44,663 nucleotides of DNA from Schaalia georgiae DSM 6843 (GTDB taxonomy: Bacteria; Actinomycetota; Actinomycetes; Actinomycetales; Actinomycetaceae). Under the pieces are notes generated by a model that was given only the letters and a program-made list of their open reading frames with translations, did no database searches and was not told the origin of the DNA. Of this stretch, positions 7,274 through 16,323 are shown one piece after another. Both the position numbers and the translations under genes were made by a program. Each line of letters opens with the position of its first letter. The stretch's first letter is position 1. Location: positions 108,718 to 153,380 of the forward strand of contig NZ_KE386870.1 of NCBI RefSeq assembly GCF_000429245.1, read 5' to 3'.

Positions 7274-9334
7274 GTGGGGAAACGCCGCGCGCCCGCCGTC
7301 AGCCCGGTCCCTGTGTGGACCGCGGCCGTCGGCGGGCTCGCCCTCGCATTCCTGGTGCTGCCCCTCGTCTTCATGGCGGGGCGCGTCCCGTGGGGCCGAC
7401 TGCCCCAGATCCTCGCCTCCGAGGAGTCCGTGGCCGCCCTGGGGCTGTCCCTGCGCACCTGCGCCGCCGCGCTCGCCATCGACCTGGTCCTCGGCGTGCC
7501 CGCCGCGGTGCTGCTCTCGCGCGACTGGCGCCTCGTCCGCTTCTTCAGGGTGCTGGTCGCCCTGCCGCTCTCCTTGCCGCCCGTCGTCGCGGGTATCGCC
7601 CTGCTGGCCGCGTTCGGGCGCAAGTCCCCCATCGGCGCGTCGATGGAGGCGTGGGGCGTCTCCATAGCCTTCTCCACCGCCGCCGTCGTCGTCGCCCAGG
7701 TCTTCGTCTCACTGCCCTTCCTCATCGTCACCCTGGAGGCGGCGCTGCGCGCCAGGCCCGAGGGCCTGGAGGAGATGGCCTCCTCCCTGGGCGCCTCGCC
7801 CTCCCGGGTCCTGTGGCGCGTGACCCTGCCCATGGTCCTCCCCGGCCTGGCCAGGGGCAGCGCCCTCGCGCTGGCGCGTTGCCTCGGTGAGTTCGGGGCC
7901 ACCCTCACCTTCGCGGGGTCGATGCAGGGTGTCACCCGCACGATGCCGCTGCAGATCTACCTGGCGCGAGAGTCGAACACCGAGCTGGCCCTCGCCCTGG
8001 GCGCCGTCCTGCTCATGGCTGCCACCGTGGTCGTCGCCCTCACCGAGCTCCCCCGCCGGATCCGCCGTCGTCGCCCGGCGCCCGCACCCCCCGCCCGCGC
8101 TGTGCCGTTGCCCGGTCCCGCTGCCGGGGGCGCAGTCGCCGTGTACGTGCGCGGACGCGTGGCCGCACGAGGCTGGAACGTGGACATCTCCCTGCCCGCA
8201 GGGGCCGTCACCGCGGTCATGGGGCACAACGGCGCGGGCAAGTCCACGCTCGCCCAAGTCGTCGCGGGCTCACTGGCCCTCGACGAGGGCGCGGTGCGCA
8301 TCGGGGAGCGCGTCGTCGATTCCCCGGGCCGCTTCGTCGGCGCCCGCGACCGGGGGATCGCGATGGTCAGCCAGCAGCCCCGGATCTTCGGCCACATGAG
8401 CGTCCTGGCGAATGTGGCGTTCCCACTGCGCTCACGGGGCGTGAAACGCGCCGAGGCCGCCTCCCGCGCCCTCGACCAGCTGCGCCGAGTCGGTATGGAG
8501 GGGGTCGCCGGGCGCCGCGGCGACGAGCTCTCTGGTGGGCAGGCCGCGCGCGTCGCCATTGCCCGCGCCCTCATCTTTGACCCGTCGGTGCTGGTCCTCG
8601 ATGAGCCCACCGCCGCCCTCGATGTCGAGGCGACGGCCCAGGTGTCCCTCGTCCTGCGCGAGCGTCTCGCGGCCACGGGCGTCACCACGGTCCTCGTCAC
8701 GCATGACACCGTGGAGGCCCTGGAACTCGCGGCCCACATGGTCGTCATGGACTCGGGGAGGGTTGTCGAGGAGGGGGCGCCCGCCGCGGTGCTCGCCCGT
8801 CCCTCGTCGGTTTTCGCCGCGCGCCTGGCGGGGTTCAACATCGTGTCGGGCAGGGCCCGGCGCGGGGACGGCCTCGTGGGGGTGCGCGTGGGCGGGGGGA
8901 CCCTCTACGGCGCGGGGGACGCCCCCGACGGCCCGGTCGCCCTGCTCTTCGCCCCTGAGGCGGTGGCCCTGTCGCGCGCGCCCGTGGATGCCTCTCCCCG
9001 CTCCCAGTTGCCCGGCCGCGTTGAATCGGTTGATGCGTCCGGCGGCGTCATCACCGTGGGGGTCCTGCTCGGCGCGGAACCTCCGTTCGAGTCGGATGCT
9101 TCTGGGTCCGCGTCGGGGTTCGTGGTGCCTGGGGCTGGGGCCGGGACGCCTGTGCCGGGGCCAGAGCCCTCGTTGGTGCCGGGATCCGGGGAGCTCGTGT
9201 CAGTGCGGGCGCGCGTGACCACCGCAGCGTGGGCAGAGTTGGGGCTCGGAGTGGGCGATGCCGTGTGGTCGTCGATCAAAGCCACGCAGGTACGCGCCGT
9301 GCCCCTGGCCGAACCGGCCGCGCCCGCCGACTGA
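7274..9334 (+). CDS. modBC: ModB-ModC fusion: molybdate ABC transporter permease plus ATPase
   Basis: 686 residues from a GTG. Residues 1 to about 270 are a ModB permease with five or six membrane segments and the coupling motif EEMASSLGASPSRVLWRVTLP. From about residue 285 an ABC ATPase follows with Walker A GHNGAGKST (317-325), signature ELSGGQ (418-423), Walker B VLVLDEPTAALD (about 439-450) and switch His in LVTHDT. The end (about 540-686) is a TOBE-type regulatory region with a Gly/Pro-rich insertion. Separate modB and modC genes are the usual form; here one chain carries both, so the transporter would assemble as a homodimer. It is co-transcribed with modA and drives molybdate import. 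Confidence 0.93.
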   Translation: MGKRRAPAVSPVPVWTAAVGGLALAFLVLPLVFMAGRVPWGRLPQILASEESVAALGLSLRTCAAALAIDLVLGVPAAVLLSRDWRLVRFFRVLVALPLSLPPVVAGIALLAAFGRKSPIGASMEAWGVSIAFSTAAVVVAQVFVSLPFLIVTLEAALRARPEGLEEMASSLGASPSRVLWRVTLPMVLPGLARGSALALARCLGEFGATLTFAGSMQGVTRTMPLQIYLARESNTELALALGAVLLMAATVVVALTELPRRIRRRRPAPAPPARAVPLPGPAAGGAVAVYVRGRVAARGWNVDISLPAGAVTAVMGHNGAGKSTLAQVVAGSLALDEGAVRIGERVVDSPGRFVGARDRGIAMVSQQPRIFGHMSVLANVAFPLRSRGVKRAEAASRALDQLRRVGMEGVAGRRGDELSGGQAARVAIARALIFDPSVLVLDEPTAALDVEATAQVSLVLRERLAATGVTTVLVTHDTVEALELAAHMVVMDSGRVVEEGAPAAVLARPSSVFAARLAGFNIVSGRARRGDGLVGVRVGGGTLYGAGDAPDGPVALLFAPEAVALSRAPVDASPRSQLPGRVESVDASGGVITVGVLLGAEPPFESDASGSASGFVVPGAGAGTPVPGPEPSLVPGSGELVSVRARVTTAAWAELGLGVGDAVWSSIKATQVRAVPLAEPAAPAD

Positions 9335-9363
9335 GCGCCGGCGCTCCCCCGTTCCTCCCCAGG

Positions 9364-9469
9364 TACGCACACAAGGGGCTGGATTACGCAACACCGGGCC
9401 GCACACAACGGCGGAATCAAGCCGTTGTGTGCGGCCCGTGTTGTCAAAATAGGGGTCCTTGTGTGCGTA
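9364..9469. repeat. 106-bp nested inverted-repeat element, copy 1
   Basis: The outer arms TACGCACACAAGG (9364-9376) and its complement (9457-9469) enclose an inner stem. GGGCCGCACACAACGGC (9396-9412) pairs perfectly with 9421-9437 around an 8-base loop, and CAACAC (9389-9394) pairs with 9438-9443. The core CGCACACAA thus occurs four times as forward, forward, reverse, reverse with 35-base spacing on both sides. It lies after modBC and could act as a terminator, but a near-identical copy at 10419 makes a mobile or recognition element more likely. Confidence 0.85.
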
Positions 9470-9489
9470 AACAGGAGAGGGGCTCCGAG

Positions 9490-9498
9490 TTATCCACA
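9490..9498 (+). promoter_or_regulatory. Isolated perfect DnaA-box sequence
   Basis: TTATCCACA matches the DnaA-box consensus exactly. It is single, lies in the short AT-rich stretch before the 9548 gene and has no companion boxes nearby, so it is not an origin. It may be chance. Confidence 0.3.
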
Positions 9499-9547
9499 GA
9501 TCGTGCTGCTGGTAGAAGAAAAATGGCATGAAGCGCAATCATAAGAT

Positions 9548-10402
9548 ATGGATATATACGAATTGCTTCAATCAAATGGTGGCGCGATGAAATGGCAGCC
9601 GCTCGTGGTCCAAGGGCTTTCGCTCTCGGAGTTGCCCGAGGGGGTTGCGCGCTACCGGACGTGCGTCTACCTCAGCGATCGCATGACTCTCGACGAGGCC
9701 CGCGCGTTCCTCTACAACGGCAGGATCACCTGTCTGAGCGCCGCGAAACTGTACGGACTGCCCATCGTGGACCAGGCGTCGGTGCAGCACACGCACATAG
9801 CGCTTCCCCGGAACAGGGGGCTGCACTATTCGCTCTCCCGGATGATGGACGATGTGGTCGTCCACCGTGAGACCGCCCGTATCACGGAGAATCCCGCAAA
9901 TCCGTGGGTGGTGGACTTCCGGCAGGCTGTGATCCGGTGCCTCGCGTGCGCCGACATCGAGCAGGCCGTCGCGATCGTTGACGCTGTGCGTTTCCGACGC
10001 CTGTGCCCCGTGGAGGACCTGCAGGTCCCCGACGACGTTCCCGGTGCGCGCCGGATTCGTGAGGCGCTTCGCCGTTCCCGTGGTGGCGTGCGGTCGGTGC
10101 TCGAGACGATGGCGCGGCTGCAGCTGGAGGACGCGGGTATCGAGTCGCGGGCAGCAGTTGAGATCCCCGGAGTGGGCGAGGTCGATCTGCTCGTCCACGA
10201 CCGCCTGGTGGTTGAACTCGATGGGTGGGAGTTCCACAGCGGCAAAGCGCACTGGCTCCATGACCTGGAAAGGGACCGGCGCCTCGTGGAGCGCGGTTTC
10301 CTCGTCCTCCGTTTCGATTACGACGCCGTTGTGTCGCGATCGGAGGTGGTTCCAGCGGTGCGCGCGGCGCTCTCCCAGGTGGTCGCGCGCGGAAGGCGGT
10401 GA
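9548..10402 (+). CDS. AbiEi-like winged-helix plus DUF559 (PD-(D/E)XK-like) protein
   Basis: 284 residues. The N-terminal half, with RTCVYLSDRMTLDEARAFL, LSAAKLYGLPIV and HIALPRNRG, resembles the AbiEi-antitoxin-type winged-helix family. The C-terminal 90 residues are DUF559, a Vsr/restriction-endonuclease-like fold. Asp in VGEVDLLV and Glu-x-Asp in VVELDGWEFH stand where PD-(D/E)XK metal residues do, followed by ERDRRLVERGFLVLRF. Such fusions are common in actinobacteria and their role is undetermined. There is no AbiEii toxin partner. The 5' end and upstream DNA are unusually AT-rich, and no good ribosome site precedes the ATG. The gene is flanked on both sides by a 106-bp hairpin element, which suggests it moved as a cassette. 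Confidence 0.75.
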   Translation: MDIYELLQSNGGAMKWQPLVVQGLSLSELPEGVARYRTCVYLSDRMTLDEARAFLYNGRITCLSAAKLYGLPIVDQASVQHTHIALPRNRGLHYSLSRMMDDVVVHRETARITENPANPWVVDFRQAVIRCLACADIEQAVAIVDAVRFRRLCPVEDLQVPDDVPGARRIREALRRSRGGVRSVLETMARLQLEDAGIESRAAVEIPGVGEVDLLVHDRLVVELDGWEFHSGKAHWLHDLERDRRLVERGFLVLRFDYDAVVSRSEVVPAVRAALSQVVARGRR

Positions 10403-10418
10403 GTGTCACCCCCACAGG

Positions 10419-10524
10419 TACGCACACAAGGGGCTGGATTACGCAACACTGGACCGCACACAACGGCGGAATCAAGCCGTTGTGTGCGACCCGTGTTGTC
10501 AAAATAGGGGTCCTTGTGTGCGTA
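10419..10524. repeat. 106-bp nested inverted-repeat element, copy 2
   Basis: Same length and orientation as the copy at 9364-9469, with three differences by eye (matching copy-1 positions 9395, 9398 and 9434), all C to T or G to A. They weaken the inner stem with A-C mismatches; the outer arms TACGCACACAAGG and complement are unchanged. Both copies are preceded by AGG, and copy 2 ends in GTAC. It sits between the DUF559 gene and the stop of the convergent TetR gene. Confidence 0.85.
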
Positions 10525-10535
10525 CTTAGAAGTGC

Positions 10536-11159
10536 TTAGAGGGCGGGGGTGTTGAAGGCGCTGTCGATGAGCGGCTGGATCAGGGGGGCCAATTGGGCCT
10601 TGACCTGCTCGCGGGACATCGAGGCGAGGGGCTCCAAGCGCACGATGTAGCGCATGGTGACCACTCCGTGCATCATGGACAGGACGATTTCGATGCGCTG
10701 GGCGATCGCCGTGTCGGCGCCTATGGCGGCGGCCACGGGGCCCAGGACCTCGGTGCTGATGTAGGCCCGGAAGCGCTGGGAGGTCTCGGCGTCGGTGGCC
10801 AGGGCGCGCATGAGCGCGCTCATCGCGTCGGAGGTGAGGTGGTGCTCGTACAGATCCAGGGCGTACTCCACGAGCCGTTCGGCCGCGCCGCCGGGTCCGG
10901 GGGCCAGGAGCGCGATGACGTCCGAGGCGGGGTCCGAGGGCAGGTCCAGGCATGCCCGGAACAGTTGTTGTTTGGTGGAGAAGTAGTAGGTGATGAGCGC
11001 GGAGTCGCATCCCGCGCTCCGGGCGATCTGGCGCATGGTGGTCCCGTCGTAGCCCGAGGTGGTGAATGCGGCGCGGGCGGCTTCGAGTATGCGCCGGCGC
11101 ACCTCGCCCCGAGGCCCGGAGGGGCCGCGCTGGATTTTCGCAACATGATGGCTTGTCAT
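10536..11159 (-). CDS. TetR-family transcriptional regulator
   Basis: 207 residues from the ATG at 11159. An in-frame ATG at 11264 would add 35 low-complexity residues (RVPRGNPRGAAGGAPTS) and is less likely. The helix-turn-helix is near the N-terminus: RRRILEAARAAFTTSGYDG, then TTMRQIARSAGCDSALITYYF, the classic TetR pattern. The rest is the all-helical ligand domain with a TetR_C-like end (FRAYISTEVLGPVAAAIG). It is divergent from the giant activase gene at 11346, so it may control that gene; the 186 bases between the starts would hold both promoters. The ligand is unknown. Confidence 0.88.
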   Translation of the reverse strand: MTSHHVAKIQRGPSGPRGEVRRRILEAARAAFTTSGYDGTTMRQIARSAGCDSALITYYFSTKQQLFRACLDLPSDPASDVIALLAPGPGGAAERLVEYALDLYEHHLTSDAMSALMRALATDAETSQRFRAYISTEVLGPVAAAIGADTAIAQRIEIVLSMMHGVVTMRYIVRLEPLASMSREQVKAQLAPLIQPLIDSAFNTPAL

Positions 11160-11345
11160 ATTCGAGGGGTTAATTTCAGCGTCTGTGAAACTAGTTGGCG
11201 CTCCCCCGGCCGCTCCACGGGGGTTTCCCCTTGGAACCCGGGGGGTGTCTGCGGCGGAGTCCATACGACCACTCTAATTTCTGCATCCTGGAAAATACGC
11301 GCCCTCCGTCCTATGTTCGGATCGAGGGAGAAGTAGGGAGCAGAC

Positions 11346-14300
11346 ATGAACCCCGCAACCGACACCGATACCGGCACCGGCGCCGCAGGGCGCGAGGACG
11401 CTCCGGCCCGGCGCGTCCACCAGCTCGGCATCGACGTCGGATCCACCACGGTCAAGGCCGTGGTCCTCGACGGCAACCGCGTCCTCTACTCCGACTACCG
11501 CCGCCACAACGCCGACGTGCGGGCGGAGCTGGGCCGCCTCCTGGCCGACATCGAGGCGCGGCACCCGGGGCTGGAGGTCGTTAGCGCCATCACCGGCTCG
11601 GGCGGCCTCACCACGGCACGCGCGATGGGCATCCCTTTCGTCCAGGAGGTCATCGCGGGCACGGAGGCCACCCGGCGCCTGCACCCCGAGGTCGATGTCG
11701 TCATCGAACTGGGCGGCGAGGACGCCAAACTCACCTATCTGCACCCCACTGCCGAGCAGCGCATGAACGGCACCTGCGCGGGCGGTACGGGCGCCTTCAT
11801 CGACCAGATGGCCACGCTGCTGCACACGGACGCCTCGGGGCTCGACGCCCTGGCGGCCGAGCACACCCAGCTCTACCCGATCGCGTCGCGCTGCGGGGTG
11901 TTCGCCAAATCCGACATCCAGCCGCTCATCAACCAGGGCGCCGCCCACGAGGACCTGGCCGCGTCGATCTTCACGGCGGTGGCCACTCAGACCATCGCCG
12001 GCCTGGCCTGCGGGCGCCCGATCCGCGGGAACGTCATGTTCCTGGGCGGCCCCCTGCACTTCCTCCCCCAGTTGCGCGAGGCGTACAAGGCGCTGCTGCC
12101 CAAAGCGGACTCCTTCGTCACACCCACGGGCGCCCAGCTCTACGTCGCGATCGGCGCGGCCCTCATGGCCGCGAAAACGGCGGCGGACGGCGCCCGGTCG
12201 GCAGGTGACCAGGCAGCGGTGGGCGGCATCCCAGCGGCGGCGGGCGACGAGCCGGGGGCGGGCCGCGCCCGACCGCGCTCCCTCGCCGACCTCATCGGCG
12301 CGCTCGCCACCGCCGAGGTGGGCGCCGAGTCCCCCCGTATGCGCCCCCTCTTCTCCTCCGACGAGGAGAGGGCCGAGTTCGAGCGCCGCCACGGCGCCGA
12401 GGTGGTCCCCAAGGCGGAGCCCGCCGAGGCGCGGGGGCGCTGCTGGCTCGGCATCGACGCGGGCTCGACGACCATCAAGGCCGTCGTCATCGACTCCCGC
12501 GGCCGCATCGTCTTCACCCACTACGCCTCCAACGAGGGCGACCCCGTGGCGGCTGCCGTCGAGATCGTGCGGCGGGTGCGGACCGGGCTGCCCGAGGGGG
12601 CGGTCATCGGGCGCAGTTGCGCGACCGGCTACGGCGAGGGCCTGGTCAAGGCCGCGCTCACCATGGACGAGGGCGAGATCGAGACAATGGCGCACTACCG
12701 GGCGGCGGAGTCCGTCGCGCCGGGGGTCACCTCCGTCATCGACATCGGCGGGCAGGACATGAAGTACCTGCGCATCCGCGACCACGCCGTGGACTCCATC
12801 TCCGTCAACGAGGCGTGCTCGTCGGGGTGCGGGTCGTTCCTGCAGACCTTCGCCCAGACGATGGGCACGGACGTGCGGGCATTCGCGCGGGCGGCCATGG
12901 CCTCGACGAACCCCGTCGACCTGGGCACCCGCTGCACGGTGTTCATGAACTCCTCGGTGAAGCAGGCCCAGAAGGAGGGGGCGGACGTGCGCGACATCAG
13001 CGCGGGACTGTCCTACTCGGTGGTGCGCAACGCCCTGTACAAGGTCATCAAGCTCAAGGACCCCTCCGACCTGGGGGAGAGGGTCGTCGTCCAGGGCGGC
13101 ACCTTCCTCAACGACTCGGTGCTGCGCGCTTTCGAGCTGCTCACCGGGCGCCAGGTCGTGCGCCCCGACATCGCCGGCCTCATGGGGGCCTACGGCGCGG
13201 CCCTGACCGCGCGCATGCACGACAGCGGGGAGGGGGCCTCGTCCCTGGCCACCGTCGAGGCCCTGGAGGGCTTCTCCGTGGAGACGACCCGCAAGACGTG
13301 CCGCCTGTGCCAGAACCACTGCCAGATGACGATCTCGACGTTCTCCAACGGGGAGCGCCATGTGTCGGGGAACCGGTGCGAGCGCGGCGCCTCCTTGGAG
13401 CGGGTGCCGAAGAAGTCGGAGCTGCCCAACCTCTACGATTGGAAGTACAAGAGGATCTTCGGCTACCGGCGCCTCACCGCGGGCAAGGCCTTCCGCGGCG
13501 ACATGGGGGTCCCGCGCGTGCTCGGCATGTACGAGAACTACCCGTTCTGGTTCACGATGCTCACGAAACTGGGGTTCCGGGTGATGATCTCGGGGCGCTC
13601 CAACCACGCGCTCTTCGAGGAGGGCATGGAGTCGATCCCCTCCGAGAACGTGTGCTACCCGGCGAAACTGGTGCACGGGCACATTGAGGCGCTGCTGAAG
13701 AAGGGCGTGACGAACATCTTCTACCCGTGCGTGGCCTTCGAGCAGGGAGGCGGGAGCGCGGACAACTGCTTCAACTGCCCGGTCGTGGCCACCTACCCCG
13801 AGGTGATCCGCAACAACATGGAGCGCCTGTCCGACCCGGGCGTGCGCTTCATCAGCCCCTTCGTCAACTTCTCCAACCGCGAGTACCTGCCGGCCCACTT
13901 GGCGGGCGCCTTCAAGGAGCACGGCTACGACATCCCCCTGGAGGAGATGGAGGCGGCCCTGGACGCCGCGTGGGAGGAGGACGCCGCCGTCAAAGCCGAG
14001 ATCCGCCAGAAGGGCCGGGAGTCGTTGGAGTGGATGCGCGCCCACGGCGTGCGGGGCATCGTCCTGGCGGGCCGCCCCTACCACCTGGACCCCGAGATCA
14101 ACCACGGCATCCCGGAGGTCATCGTCGGCCTGGGCATGGCGGTCCTCACGGAGGACTCCGTCATCGACGACCGCCTGGAGCGGCCCCTGCGCGTGCGCGA
14201 CCAGTGGACCTACCACTCGCGCCTGTACGAGGCAGCGGCCCGCGTCGGCGACGAACCCGACCTGGAGATGATCCAGCTCAACTCCTTCGGCTGCGGCGTC

Positions 14301-16073
14301 GACGCCATCACCGCTGACCAGGTCCAGGAGATCCTCGAGGGGCGCGGCGACGTGCACACCGTCTTGAAGATCGACGAGGTCTCGAACCTGGGCGCCGCGA
14401 GGATCCGGCTGCGCTCCTTGGAGGCCGCGGTCGCCGAGCGCTGCGCCCCGGCCCCCCGCGCCGCAGAGGCGGAGGCCGTGCGGGAGGGGGCGGAGTCGGA
14501 GGCAGCCGGGCGCGAGGGGGCGGCCCCCGCCTCGTCGACTGCCCTGGTGTCGGCGGCGGTCGATACGGCGCTGCACGAGGACCCCGCGTCGGCGGCCGCC
14601 CGCGAGGAGCGCGCGGGGGCCAGGGCCGGTCACATCGAGGTGCGCGCCTCGTTCACCAAGGAGATGCGCGAGGCGGGCTATGAGATCCTGGCCCCGCAGA
14701 TGTCGCCGATCCACTTCCGTTTCCTGGCGCCACTGCTGGCGCGTGCGGGCCTGAGGGTGCGGCTGCTGGAGCGCACCAGCCGCCGGAGCACGGAGACGGG
14801 CCTGAAGTACGTGAACAATGACTCGTGCTACCCGGCGATCGTGGTCATCGGCCAACTGGTCGAGGAGTTCGTCTCGGGGCGCGCCGACCCGGACCGCACG
14901 GCGGTGGGCATCACGCAGACGGGCGGCATGTGCCGGGCGACGAACTACGCGGCGCTGCTGCGCAAGGCCCTGCGCGACGCGGGCTACCCGCAGGTGCCGG
15001 TGATCGCGCTGTCCGTGCAGGGGCTCGAGGACAACCCGGGGTTCCAGTTGGGCCTGAAGGACATCCACAAGGCGGTCCAGGCCTTCGTCATCGGCGACGC
15101 CATCCAGTCGATGCTGCTGCGGGTGCGGCCCTACGAGGCCGTCCAGGGCTCGGCGATGGAGCTGTACAGGAGGTGGGACCGGATCGTGCGGGAGTGGATC
15201 GCGGACGGGCGCTCCCATGAGTTCGGTGGTGGGCGGGCCCGCCGCCTCACCTATGCGGGCCTCATCAGGGCGTGCGTGCGCGAGTTCGACGCGCTGGCCC
15301 TGCGCGACATCCCCCGCAAGCCCCGTGTCGGCTTGGTCGGGGAGATCCTCGTGAAGTTCCACCCCGACGCGAACAACCACGCGGTCGACGTCATCGAGGC
15401 GGAGGGGTGCGAGGCGGAACTGCCGGGCCTCATGCAGTTCTTCCACTACTCATCGGCGACAGCTGAGTGGGACCAGGCGAACCTGGGGATCGGGGGCCGT
15501 CAGCGCCGCATCATGCCGCTGGTGCTGTGGGCGCTGGAGAGGTACGAGGCGCCTGTGCGCAGGGCGTTCGCGGCCACGGGCGGCAAGTTCGAGCCGCACC
15601 GCAGGATCGGGGAGATGATTCCGCGGTCGCAGGACATCGCGCGCCTGGGCAACCAGGCGGGGGAGGGCTGGTACTTGACGGCGGAGATGGTCGACATGAT
15701 CGAGCACGGGTGCCCGAACATCATCTGCGCCCAGCCCTTCGCGTGCCTGCCGAACCACATCGTGGGGAAGGGGATGTTCCGGGCGCTGCGCAACCGGTAC
15801 CCGGAGTCGAACATCGTCGCAGTCGACTACGACCCGGGCGCTTCGGAGGTCAACCAGCTCAACCGCATCAAGCTCATGCTGGCGACGGCGGTCCAGGGGA
15901 GGGACGGGTCGGGGGACGACGACGGTGTGCTGGACCTGGTGGGCATCGACTTCGAGGACGCTCCCGGGGCCGGGGCCGGGGTTGGTGCTGGTGCCGGGGA
16001 CTCTGGTGGGCGCCGGGTCGTGGGCCTGGGGATGCCGGGCGTGCCGCCCAGGCGGGCCGCGGCGCTGCGGTGA
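11346..16073 (+). CDS. Giant acyl-CoA dehydratase activase (two BcrA/D-type ATPase domains plus DUF2229 and HgdB-like region)
   Basis: 1575 residues, ATG after GGGAG. Two ASKHA ATPase domains come in tandem: GIDVGSTTVKAVV (about 30) with NGTCAGGTGAFID and SRCGVFAKSDIQ, then GIDAGSTTIKAVV (about 375) with NEACSSGCGSFLQ and GTRCTVFMNSSVK. The Cys residues are those that hold the shared [4Fe-4S] cluster in 2-hydroxyacyl-CoA dehydratase activases. Next is a DUF2229-like domain opening with CRLCQNHCQ and CERG, then a Cys-rich stretch (NCFNCPVVATYPEV) and a long HgdB-like region with NNDSCYPAIVVIGQ. An Ala/Glu linker lies around 1035-1090 and a Gly/Ala tail at the end. Families of this type are known as putative ATP-driven low-potential reductases whose physiological substrate is unsettled. 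No dehydratase subunit genes are nearby. Oxygen-sensitive chemistry fits a facultative anaerobe. Confidence 0.88.
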   Translation: MNPATDTDTGTGAAGREDAPARRVHQLGIDVGSTTVKAVVLDGNRVLYSDYRRHNADVRAELGRLLADIEARHPGLEVVSAITGSGGLTTARAMGIPFVQEVIAGTEATRRLHPEVDVVIELGGEDAKLTYLHPTAEQRMNGTCAGGTGAFIDQMATLLHTDASGLDALAAEHTQLYPIASRCGVFAKSDIQPLINQGAAHEDLAASIFTAVATQTIAGLACGRPIRGNVMFLGGPLHFLPQLREAYKALLPKADSFVTPTGAQLYVAIGAALMAAKTAADGARSAGDQAAVGGIPAAAGDEPGAGRARPRSLADLIGALATAEVGAESPRMRPLFSSDEERAEFERRHGAEVVPKAEPAEARGRCWLGIDAGSTTIKAVVIDSRGRIVFTHYASNEGDPVAAAVEIVRRVRTGLPEGAVIGRSCATGYGEGLVKAALTMDEGEIETMAHYRAAESVAPGVTSVIDIGGQDMKYLRIRDHAVDSISVNEACSSGCGSFLQTFAQTMGTDVRAFARAAMASTNPVDLGTRCTVFMNSSVKQAQKEGADVRDISAGLSYSVVRNALYKVIKLKDPSDLGERVVVQGGTFLNDSVLRAFELLTGRQVVRPDIAGLMGAYGAALTARMHDSGEGASSLATVEALEGFSVETTRKTCRLCQNHCQMTISTFSNGERHVSGNRCERGASLERVPKKSELPNLYDWKYKRIFGYRRLTAGKAFRGDMGVPRVLGMYENYPFWFTMLTKLGFRVMISGRSNHALFEEGMESIPSENVCYPAKLVHGHIEALLKKGVTNIFYPCVAFEQGGGSADNCFNCPVVATYPEVIRNNMERLSDPGVRFISPFVNFSNREYLPAHLAGAFKEHGYDIPLEEMEAALDAAWEEDAAVKAEIRQKGRESLEWMRAHGVRGIVLAGRPYHLDPEINHGIPEVIVGLGMAVLTEDSVIDDRLERPLRVRDQWTYHSRLYEAAARVGDEPDLEMIQLNSFGCGVDAITADQVQEILEGRGDVHTVLKIDEVSNLGAARIRLRSLEAAVAERCAPAPRAAEAEAVREGAESEAAGREGAAPASSTALVSAAVDTALHEDPASAAAREERAGARAGHIEVRASFTKEMREAGYEILAPQMSPIHFRFLAPLLARAGLRVRLLERTSRRSTETGLKYVNNDSCYPAIVVIGQLVEEFVSGRADPDRTAVGITQTGGMCRATNYAALLRKALRDAGYPQVPVIALSVQGLEDNPGFQLGLKDIHKAVQAFVIGDAIQSMLLRVRPYEAVQGSAMELYRRWDRIVREWIADGRSHEFGGGRARRLTYAGLIRACVREFDALALRDIPRKPRVGLVGEILVKFHPDANNHAVDVIEAEGCEAELPGLMQFFHYSSATAEWDQANLGIGGRQRRIMPLVLWALERYEAPVRRAFAATGGKFEPHRRIGEMIPRSQDIARLGNQAGEGWYLTAEMVDMIEHGCPNIICAQPFACLPNHIVGKGMFRALRNRYPESNIVAVDYDPGASEVNQLNRIKLMLATAVQGRDGSGDDDGVLDLVGIDFEDAPGAGAGVGAGAGDSGGRRVVGLGMPGVPPRRAAALR

Positions 16074-16142
16074 CGCGAGGGCCGGAACGCCCGGAACGGG
16101 AAAACAAACCGTTTGGAAACCTGAATGAATGTTTGAAACTCA

Positions 16143-16170
16143 TTGCTTTTCGAGGTGCGTCCGAGATACG
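16143..16170 (+). promoter_or_regulatory. Possible promoter of the T7SS substrate operon
   Basis: The 250-base gap before 16324 drops in GC. TTGCTT (16143-16148) and GATACG (16165-16170) are 16 bases apart and resemble a sigma-70-type pair. No terminator for the preceding gene is obvious. The 22-bp repeats found at the other T7SS promoter are absent here. Confidence 0.3.
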
Positions 16171-16323
16171 GTGAACGTGTCGGTTTCAACCGCGAGCAGT
16201 GGTGCCGAGTGTTTCTAACCGAACCGTGAGGAACGGGGGACCCATGTGTGATGATGTCGTCCGATTGCGGACCAGGGGGCCGTTCGTGCGACCCGCAGCG
16301 GCCGGAAGGGCCGGGTGGGGGCG

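Noticed and set aside
9490-9498. Replication origin suggested by a DnaA box
   Set aside because: A single box without clustering, dnaA/dnaN neighbours or an AT-rich unwinding region.
11274-15446. A 1390-codon open frame on the minus strand
   Set aside because: It is the antisense shadow of the activase gene; composition is Arg/Val/His-rich with no family motif, typical of high-GC third-position bias.
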